In this document: positions 18,873 to 25,668 of the stretch, in pieces
How the letters are laid out: the number at the start of each line of letters is the position of its first letter
Numbering within the stretch: position 1 is the stretch's first letter
Source: Dinochytrium kinnereticum
Lineage: Eukaryota; Chytridiomycota; Chytridiomycetes; Chytridiales; Chytridiaceae
Assembly: GCA_027604005.1 (NCBI GenBank)
Contig: JADGJT010000265.1
Coordinates: 1-25,668 of the forward strand
Length of the DNA: 25,668 nucleotides
Reading direction: 5' to 3'
Translations under genes and position numbers: made by a program
The notes under the pieces: generated by a model
Database searches by the model: none
Told to the model about the DNA's origin: nothing
The model's input: the letters and a program-made list of their open reading frames with translations, nothing else

Positions 18873-20867
18873 ATGGCCCCCTCCGTCAACTTCCCCGCTG
18901 CCCCCGCCGCGTCCGCCGCTGAGACCCAGGCTGAGAGGGATGCCCGTCTCATAGCCCTCCTTGACCAGCCCGCTCCGTCTGATGGTCTCTCCGCTGAGGA
19001 GCTGTTTGATGAGCAGCTCTCGGGCGGTCTCACCTACAACGACTTTTTGATCCTGCCTGGGTACATTGACTTCCGTGCTGATGAGGTTAGCCTGGAGAGC
19101 AGGATCACCAAGCGAATCTCCATCAAGACCCCTTTCCTTTCGAGTCCCATGGACACCGTCACCGGTGCGGTTTGATTCTCTCTTATTGAGTTTCTCGCTG
19201 TTATTGATTGCTGCCGATGGGATTCGGAGGGCTGATCAAAAGTCCACAATGCATCCTCTCTCTCTTCTCTCTGATGAACTCACCTCTCATCCGCCTAATC
19301 GCAGAGACGCACATGGCGATCCACATGGCCTTGAACGGTGGTCTCGGTGTCATTCACCACAACTGTTCGGTCGAGGAGCAGGCGGAGATGGTGAGGAAGG
19401 TCAAGAAGTTTGAGAACGGCTTCATCACCGATCCTCTTTGCCTCAAGCCCACCGACCGTGTTGAACAGGTGCTTGCAATCAAGCAGAAGTTTGGATTCTG
19501 CGGTATCCCCATCACTGAGACTGGCCAGATGCACTCAAAGTTACTCGGCATCGTCACCTCTCGTGACATTGACTTCATCCAGGGTAGGTATACATTCCTC
19601 TCGGTCTAGCCTTTGACGCTCGAGCTTGGTTGCTGTGGGGTTTCTAATCCATACGTGGTTGTTTTTACCAGACAAAGGGAAGGAATTCCTTCTTAAGGAC
19701 GTGATGACCAAGGAGCTCATCGTCGCAAACGAGGGCATCTCTCTGGCCGAGGCCCAAAACATCCTCCGTGAGTCGCGCAAGGGCAAGCTCCCCATTGTCG
19801 ACGCCTCCGGAAACCTCACCGCCCTCCTCGCCCGCTCCGACTTGATCAAGACTCGTGACTACCCCTGGGCCTCCATGAGCCAAAAGTCTCGTCAACTCCT
19901 CTGTGCCGCAGCCGTCTCCACCCACGAGGAGGACAAGATTCGCCTTGAGGCTCTTGTCAAGGCTGGCCTTGACATTGTCATTTTGGACTCATCGCAGGGT
20001 AACTCTGCTTACCAGGTCAGTATGATCCAGTACATCAAGGCTACGTACCCCGACCTTGAGGTTGTTGCTGGAAATGTCGTTACCATGGAGCAGGCACGGA
20101 ATCTGATTCGCGCTGGTGCTGACGCCCTCAGAGTTGGTATGGGCAGTGGGTCTATTTGCATCACGCAAGAAGGTGAGTATTGGTTTTTGGCTCAGTTGAT
20201 TTGACTAGGGAGCATTGAAGGAATTGGTTTATTGACTTTTCATTTTTTGTTCAGTGATGGCATGCGGGAGACCTCAGGGAACCGCCGTCTATAAGGTCGC
20301 CAAGTATGCCCGCCAGTTTGGTGTCCCCGTTATTGCTGACGGTGGTATCCAGAACGTCGGTCACATTGTCAAGGCTATGGCGCTTGGCGCCTCTGGTGTT
20401 ATGATGGGTTCCCTACTCGCTGGTACCACCGAGTCTCCCGGAGAGTACTTCTACCAGGACGGCAAGCGTCTGAAGAAGTACCGCGGTATGGGCTCCCTCG
20501 ATGCGATGGAGCGTGGTGATGCTGCTGGGAAGCGTTACTTCTCCGAGTCCGATAAGGTCAAGGTTGCTCAGGGTGTTTCTGGCGCCGTCGTTGACAAGGG
20601 TTCCGTGAAGCGCTTCATTGGATACCTCACAACTGGTGTCCAGCATGGTCTTCAGGACATTGGTAGTAAGAGCCTTGAGGGTCTTAGGAATGAGGTTGCC
20701 ACAGGTATTGTGCGTTTCCAGAAGCGTACTGCCAGTGCTCAGATGGAGGGTGGTGTTCACGGTCTTTACCAATATGAGAGTAAGCTCAAATCAATCCTGA
20801 TGTTTTGTGTTTCTTTAACTAACGCCTTTCCTTTTTCTCTTTCTTCTTTTCAGAGCGCCTGTTCTAA
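18873..20867 (+). CDS. IMP dehydrogenase
   Basis: Five exons (18873-19164, 19305-19583, 19672-20172, 20255-20779, 20854-20867) give 536 residues, close to the usual length. The enzyme oxidises IMP to XMP with NAD+, the committed step of guanine-nucleotide synthesis, in the cytosol. Visible features: [15 protein letters not shown] near the start; SSPMDTVTE at about 90-98; two CBS domains (about 138-190 and 201-255) forming the regulatory Bateman module; DSSQGNS (296-302); the catalytic loop [10 protein letters not shown] with nucleophile C353; IADGGIQ (384-390); GALLAG-like [12 protein letters not shown]; the flap [11 protein letters not shown] and catalytic KRYF; and the C-terminal YQYEKRLF. 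No key residue is missing. The last exon is only 14 nt (RLF and stop) after an intron that splits K533. Codons end mostly in C or G, as in highly expressed genes. Confidence 0.96.
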
Positions 20868-21477
20868 GGACCCTGCCGAGCGAAATACAACGGAGAAACC
20901 CCCTTCCATAACTTTTTCTTCTCAAAAGTGCCATTTCTCTTTGTGTATTCGTTTTTTGTTTCATTTTATTATTTACTTTTGGTGGTTGTTTGCGTTTCTC
21001 AGCAGTTTGTTCTTAATTATTTGTGAGCGTGGCCTTCCGCTCTTCACTCCATCTCCTCTTGTTTATCGCTGCCGTTGACAGCTGTGCTTGTTTTTTTTTT
21101 CCTGGTCTTGCGTTCCTTCACGGGTTGTTTTTTGAGTTTCAGATGAGTTTCAGGATGATCTCTAACCGGCGGCATTGACTCGCCATCTTTATTAAAAAGT
21201 AAAACAGAATAAAAAGACTTAAAAACAAAACTGTGCGCTGCCGTAGTTAAAGACTTGAATTTTTTCCTATTCCTTTAGCTGATTTGGCGGTGATCCAGGG
21301 GTGGTTGGATAGGTTGGATAGGTTGGGTGTTGGGGTGCATAGATTTTTATTTTTTTTCTTGTTTTTTTTTCTCTGCTGAAAAAATGGTTAAAATCAAGTT
21401 TCAAGGTGATGGCCTCATCTTGATGCTCGCTAACTTGCGGCCCTTCAACGACAGACCCGCCATCACCAGACACCAGC
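20868..21477. other. intergenic region
   Basis: A T-rich 3' flank of IMPDH is followed by AT-rich DNA. A short direct repeat, GGTTGGATAGGTTGGATAGG, lies at about 21302-21322. No coding frame of natural composition is seen. Confidence 0.55.
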
Positions 21478-21807
21478 ATGTTCAACGCTAGCATCCTAGA
21501 CGACGCAAGCGCGACATCCTACTCTGAATATGAGAATGTGCATGAGCAAACCTCGGGACGTCCTCGGCGTAGCACGCGAGGTACCGTGCACTATGACAAC
21601 ATGACAACACGTCGCAAGAGCTCCAAGACCTCTGAGCGTCGCGTTCGTTCTCAGTTTTCCGCTCCTTCGCAAACCGTCCCGACCTCCGTCTCTTCCCCTG
21701 TCCCAGTAAGCGTTTCCATTCCGATCACAACACCCACCGCCGTTTCTACTGTGCCGGTACCCGTCGCCGCCCCTTCTCCTCAACAAGCATCTTGGAGCTG
21801 GCTGTGA
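21478..21807 (+). CDS. open frame 1 of a two-frame locus, basic and Ser/Pro-rich
   Basis: The 109-residue frame begins at an ATG and ends at TGA 21805-21807, overlapping the frame of the next ORF, which is open through 21792. Residues 25-60 are basic (RPRRSTRGTVHYDN, TTRRKSSKTSERRVRSQF); the rest is a Ser/Thr/Pro/Val-rich low-complexity tail, so it looks disordered. It is probably the N-terminal part of the protein encoded downstream, joined either by a short intron (a GTAAGC donor at 21706 with an in-frame acceptor ending at 21836 would give 394 residues), by a -1 shift, or broken by a one-base error. No slippery heptamer is evident in the overlap. It could also be an independent upstream frame. 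Confidence 0.5.
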   Translation: MFNASILDDASATSYSEYENVHEQTSGRPRRSTRGTVHYDNMTTRRKSSKTSERRVRSQFSAPSQTVPTSVSSPVPVSVSIPITTPTAVSTVPVPVAAPSPQQASWSWL

Positions 21808-21824
21808 CTCCCGAAAACAGCACA

Positions 21825-22793
21825 ATGACGCCAAAGCCTCTCGACACCAACTGTCCTGCCCACCCTAATGCGTTGGACCATGACATCTTTTGCTTGAATC
21901 TTTGCCCTGAGAGAGATAATGTTGATCTGTGGCAGCAGATGATGAGGGGTATTGAGACTCAGATTCTTCGATTGCAACCCGCCGTTGGATTACGGTTGAA
22001 GGGGATTGGGAGGGCATTGGAGGCCGCCCTGTCTGCCAGTGGTTCGACCAATGGCAAAACTCTTAACAACCCTCAGGCTATGCCGATAGATAACGGGCAA
22101 TACCCAGCTGCCCTCCTATCTCGTTGGCCTGAGGGAATTGTTAAAAGGATATGGGCGAACTCGTTTTATCCTCCCACAGACTTTCGGATTCTTGCTCTGA
22201 ATTTAAAGGGTCAGTACAAGTCAAAACATGATGAGGATGCAGCATTGGGTAATCCTTTTGTTTCTGTCATTGACGTTCTCTCGACATTCTACGATTACAT
22301 TGCCCTGTGCTCCGAGGTCCACCACTTAAAAATGGGGTCTCCATATCCCCACAAATCCTTCAAGAATATCTCTGAAATGCTCCGGGGTCTATACAAGCTT
22401 CACCAAAAGCATGGGAAAAAGGCGTTTCAACCGATTGTCAACTTTATCAGCAAGATAGTCATGACGGCATGGTCGAGCGACTCCCCCCTCACCTACGAAT
22501 TTGATCCGCTCTATGAGGAAGTTTTGCAAGCGCAAACCTCACTATTAGCCGCGGTTCATGAATCCCGCTCTCCCGTTGCCGTCCCCGTTCCGCATACGGA
22601 CAGAAAAGCCCGCGCCACCAATTCTTCCCAGGCATCTCCCACCGCCCCCAGCAATAACAAGATTAACTATAATGCCACTCCTTGCAACAACTGGAACATG
22701 AGACGCTGCAATCGAGTTCCGTGCCCTCGTCCGCACGTTTGCAACATCTGCATGTCAGATAGACATCGTGTCGGGCAGTGCAATCAGAGATGA
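21825..22793 (+). CDS. Gag-like or domesticated retroelement protein with C-terminal C/H-rich zinc finger
   Basis: From ATG 21825 the frame codes 322 residues; it is open further upstream in the same frame. The start could instead be supplied by splicing from the ORF at 21478. The body is helical-looking and soluble (LNLCPERDNVDLWQQMMRG, RWPEGIVKRIWANSFYPPTD, FVSVIDVLSTFYDYIALC, SEMLRGLYKLHQKHGKKAFQ), then comes a Ser/Pro/Asn linker, and the protein ends in CNNWNMRRCNRVPCPRPHVC followed by NICMSDRHRVGQC. This C-x5-W/N-rich, HVCxxC...HR...C pattern resembles zinc fingers at the end of Gag-like proteins of fungal and animal retroelements (family recall, not searched). No protease, reverse transcriptase, recombinase or LTR is found within the 900 bp downstream, so it may be a solitary or domesticated gene. 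The nearby IMPDH gene is intact. Confidence 0.6.
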   Translation: MTPKPLDTNCPAHPNALDHDIFCLNLCPERDNVDLWQQMMRGIETQILRLQPAVGLRLKGIGRALEAALSASGSTNGKTLNNPQAMPIDNGQYPAALLSRWPEGIVKRIWANSFYPPTDFRILALNLKGQYKSKHDEDAALGNPFVSVIDVLSTFYDYIALCSEVHHLKMGSPYPHKSFKNISEMLRGLYKLHQKHGKKAFQPIVNFISKIVMTAWSSDSPLTYEFDPLYEEVLQAQTSLLAAVHESRSPVAVPVPHTDRKARATNSSQASPTAPSNNKINYNATPCNNWNMRRCNRVPCPRPHVCNICMSDRHRVGQCNQR

Positions 22794-23737
22794 GCCGATG
22801 GATCCTTGGCCTAGACGGTCTTTTTTTTTGCCCGTACTGTTTTTTCTCTCTTTCGAGCCGCCATGGCAGTACTCACAATCTGTGATCCACTTCTCAATGC
22901 CTCCGAGCTTTCCGGCCCATCTGGTGGCCACCTTTCTACGTGCTCCTCTCTCTTTTTCTTTCTTCGTTTTTGGTTGAATCACGCAGACCATACCTTCTCC
23001 TTAATTTTGGCTCACTCTACTTCCGTGACGGACCTTCTGGATCCCCTGCCCGCCTTTCGCTGGTGCTATATATTACTTTTGGGGAAGTCGTGATCGTGAA
23101 TTGCATATGCCGTGTAATATGCAGCTGGATCTCGAATTCGTGTGTTTTTCTTTGAGGGAGTCATTTTCCTTTGGTTGCGTTTTGCTTGCTGCCAATGCTT
23201 TTGGACGACTGGAAGCTGGACTCAATAAACTTGACCCATGAACGCTCATGTGAAGCTTGTTGGTGATTGTTTGAATTTCGAGATATAAGAACAGCTGTAT
23301 TGGGTAAAAGGTGTTATTGAGGAGAAGTGGATTACATGGTCGCATTTTCCAAGCTCCTGCTAGCTTGAGAATTGGGAAAAAATAGAATGCTCGTATGTGT
23401 GAGCTTTCGCGCTAGCTTTATCGGTTCGAGTGCAAGATCTTGCATGATTCTTCATGGTTGCCTCCAATCCTTTAACAATGGCAGCGCGATATTTTTCGAC
23501 AAGAATAAGCAGGAAATAAAGGAAAACTCGCTTCATCCCACCAACATCATCCCCTCAAACCCCACCACGATCAACGCAACCCAACCCACAAAAAAAAAAC
23601 CTCTCCAGGTCCCCAAAACCGCAACATGCATCTTTGCGACTCCACCGCAAAATCCCTCCTCACATCCCACCATCTCACATCCCCCTGCATCCCCTTCCTC
23701 CCACCCTCATCCAAGCCCCCGGTCCGGATCGTTCGAA
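22794..23737. other. intergenic region, no gene supported
   Basis: T-rich and mixed sequence. The plus-strand frames at 22863-23155 have Phe/Leu/Ser-biased translations and are not called. From about 23530 the DNA becomes C- and A-rich (CCACC and CATCC strings), which probably marks the promoter and leader of the coiled-coil gene. No tRNA or reverse-transcriptase-like sequence is seen. Confidence 0.5.
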
Positions 23738-25409
23738 ATGACGAGCACCACCCTGCCCTCAAACAGGGTCAGCAGTCCCAAAAAAGGAGGGGCGGGGAAG
23801 CGTCGACCGTTTTTATTATGGAAGGGTGGGGAGAGGCTTGGAGACGGCGTGGGGGAGGTGAGGAGACAGAAGAGGGAAGGAGGGGGAGGGGATGGAGAAG
23901 AGAGGAGGTGGAGGAGCGGCGTGGTCGGCATGATGGGGTTCAGGATGAAGATATGTTGAATGAGGCGGTTCGGAATCGAGATACCGGACGCGGGGAGGAT
24001 GGGCGAAAGGAGGCGCGTCGACATGGGGATGTCCATGACCATGGAGAGAGTCGATTCGAAGGAGCGCATCAAGTGAAACACTACGACGCCGATGAAGAAA
24101 TTCAACAAGAATCGCGTCGAGACAAGGACAATGAAGGCAGCGCCAATGGATCACATGGACAAGCTGCAGACGACCGAACGAGCGACACTGATTCCACAAT
24201 CACCCCGCCCAATGAATCAGTATCAGCCGCGTTTGGGAACTTTCGCGGTGTTTCAACATCACAGTTGAAAGGAGAGATGGCGCTTCCAAAGGAGATGCTT
24301 GTTGAGCGAATTGTAAGGCTACGCAGGGATTTATCTAGGGAGAGGAGGAGCGCGGAGAACCGCCTAAAGTTTTTGGAGACCGAGGTGGAGATCTTGAGGA
24401 GGGGTTACTCTGTCCGATCTTACCTAGATGATGGAGGAAGAACTGTTGTATCGCCTGCAGCCGTCATTGGGTCACCTCACGCAAGATCCAACGTCCTGTC
24501 GCCATCAAAATATCACGGCCCCCCAACGTCACCCACGAAATCATGCCTCCGTCCTCGTCCCAAAAGATCCGTTTCATTCGACAACAGAAGCTACATTCGT
24601 GTTCTTCCATCCCCCCCCCCACTAGACGGCATCCAAGAATCCGACTCTGACGACCCTCCCCATCGTCATCGCTCTCACTCTGCTCCACAACAGCAGCCCA
24701 CAATGGCGCAGCTCGGTGCAGCAGCAAGAAGAGAAACAGCTCTCCTCACAGCCGCCCTTGAAGCCGAACGTGAAAATCGGTCTAGGATTGAGACGGAGCT
24801 TCGAATATATCAAGGGGATATCACGAGGCTGAATGATGCGGTTGGGAGGGAGAAGAATCGCGTGAAGGAGGCGGCTAAAGAGGTTCAGAATTTGACTGAA
24901 AGACTTTTGAATAGGGAAAAGGAGATCCAGGAGGAGAGGAAGGGGAAGGAAAGGCTGGAGGGTATCACCCGGGAATTGAGAGACGAGCTCGGTGAGACCG
25001 TTAGGGAGGTTAGGGACGTGCGGGGAAAGCTTGGAGAGGCTTATGAGGAAGTGGATGAGATGAAAGACGTTCTAAAAAGATGGAGGGGAAGCTGTGTAAG
25101 TTCCTTCAACTGCACTCATTTTTCCAACACCACCATTTAAAGATTCCCGACTTCCCTCTTGTATCTCTGTTTTTTTCTCCTTCTTTTTTCTTTTTTCTTT
25201 CTTTTCTTTCTTTTCTTTACTTTCTCTTCTTTTTTGATTAGGAACAAGACGTCCTAGACATGAAAGAGTTATGCGTGAACCCGCATGGACTCGCTGACGC
25301 TGTTGATAAGGAGCTTATGAAGAGGAAGCCTGAAGAGTTTTTCAGCTCGACAGATACGAAAGTTTTAAGAAAAATGTTTAGGGAGATTTGCGTTGGAGTT
25401 CTCAATTTA
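23738..25409 (+). CDS. coiled-coil protein, unknown function, 3' end beyond the called exons
   Basis: Exons 23738-23857, 23944-25095 and 25242-25409 give at least 480 residues; the last donor (GTAAGT at 25410) shows that the gene continues. The N-terminal exon reads MTSTTLPSNRVSSPKKGGAG; splicing at GTGAGG...GTTCAG joins it in phase and removes an Arg/Glu/Gly-only stretch, which is why this start was preferred over an unspliced ATG at 23626. A polar, acidic segment (41-150) is followed by a short coiled coil (about 156-196, KEMLVERIVRLRRDLSRERR), a Ser/Pro-rich linker with CLRPRPKRSVSFDN, and a long coiled coil (about 296-424). KRSVSF fits the RVxF docking motif for protein phosphatase 1 (motif knowledge; short, so weak). 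Long coiled coils of this type are common in cytoskeletal, spindle-pole and polarity proteins, but no family is recognised. Confidence 0.65.
25165..25235 (+). repeat. pyrimidine tract (TTTTC repeats) inside intron 2 of the coiled-coil gene
   Basis: Almost pure T/C with a TTTCTTTTC period lies between the donor at 25096 and the acceptor at 25240-25241. It probably serves as an extended polypyrimidine tract and is likely to vary in length. Confidence 0.6.
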
Positions 25410-25668
25410 GTAAGTTACCTTTTATGTTGTTTCTGTCTAGAGGAGGGACACTGTGACCAAACTCAACACGTCTCTCTGTCAATGCCATGGTTGAAATGGG
25501 AGAAGGCATCCTCATGGGAAACAGAGGCCACTCTCCGAAGCGAAATTGATTTTTTCCCCCTGCAAATAACAACGTTAATAAAACCTCGGCAGGGGGGGGG
25601 GGGGGGGGGCGGGGACCGCGGGGGGCAGCGGTCTCGGGGGTAGCGGCGCGCTGGGGGGGTGAGAAGGG
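25410..25668. other. intron or unresolved continuation ending in a G-homopolymer block
   Basis: After the donor at 25410 no acceptor gives a convincing next exon. The first AG (25439-25440) would make a 31-nt intron, shorter than any other here, although the reading after it (RRDTVTKLNTSLCQ) looks natural for a few residues before a stop. From 25592 the sequence is an 18-base G-run and GC-rich noise, resembling the blocks beside the N gap at 13692, so it may be an assembly or contig edge. Confidence 0.5.

Noticed and set aside
23707..24199. Minus-strand frames opposite the coiled-coil gene
   Set aside because: They are Pro/Ser/His-rich shadows of the purine-rich coding strand, without supporting features.
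25410..25440. 31-nt intron continuing the coiled-coil gene
   Set aside because: It is shorter than any other intron in the window (minimum 52 nt), and the reading ends in a stop after 17 codons, so it was not included in the model.

Overview
The window looks like nuclear DNA of a filamentous or yeast-like fungus. The protein-coding genes are broken by many short GT-AG introns (52 to about 300 nt, most 55-130 nt). The gene set is fungal: a PSO2/SNM1 crosslink-repair nuclease, an arrestin-fold protein, an atypical NAD(P)-binding epimerase/dehydratase and IMP dehydrogenase. Intron density and gene style suit Basidiomycota best (inference; I cannot place it to class). Overall this is ordinary euchromatin with an accessory left edge. 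I do not see a convincing new multi-gene system.

Layout. 1-702: one end of a PIF/Harbinger-type DNA transposon on the minus strand, cut by the window edge, with an intact transposase N-terminus, subterminal 11-bp repeats and a plausible terminus followed by a TTA target site. 798-1279: a decayed coding sequence with two in-frame stops and a frameshift. 1280-3397: gene-poor, unresolved DNA with short open frames and a pair of CACGTG boxes. 3398-4623 (-): a two-helix membrane protein with PY motifs. 5182-7564 (+): PSO2/SNM1, seven exons, divergent from the previous gene. 8539-11645 (-): arrestin-like protein. 11886-13311 (+): secreted or surface glycoprotein with an apparent one-base frameshift in an A6 tract. 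13480-13830: a duplicated 88-bp unit around a 10-N gap in C/G homopolymer sequence, probably a badly assembled minisatellite. 14149-16324 (+): NAD-dependent epimerase/dehydratase-like protein. 17528-18460 (-): unknown intronless protein. 18873-20867 (+): IMP dehydrogenase with a pyrimidine-rich promoter. 21478-22793 (+): two overlapping frames, the second ending in a retroelement-like C/H-rich zinc knuckle. 23738 to the end (+): a coiled-coil protein, incomplete at the right edge, where the sequence runs into a G-rich stretch.

The genes do not form a pathway. IMPDH serves guanine-nucleotide synthesis and PSO2 serves interstrand-crosslink repair. The arrestin and the PY-motif membrane protein could both feed a Rsp5/NEDD4-type ubiquitin ligase, but that link is only an inference from motifs. 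All splice models were read by eye from frame continuity, GT-AG borders and family similarity; no alignment or RNA data were available.
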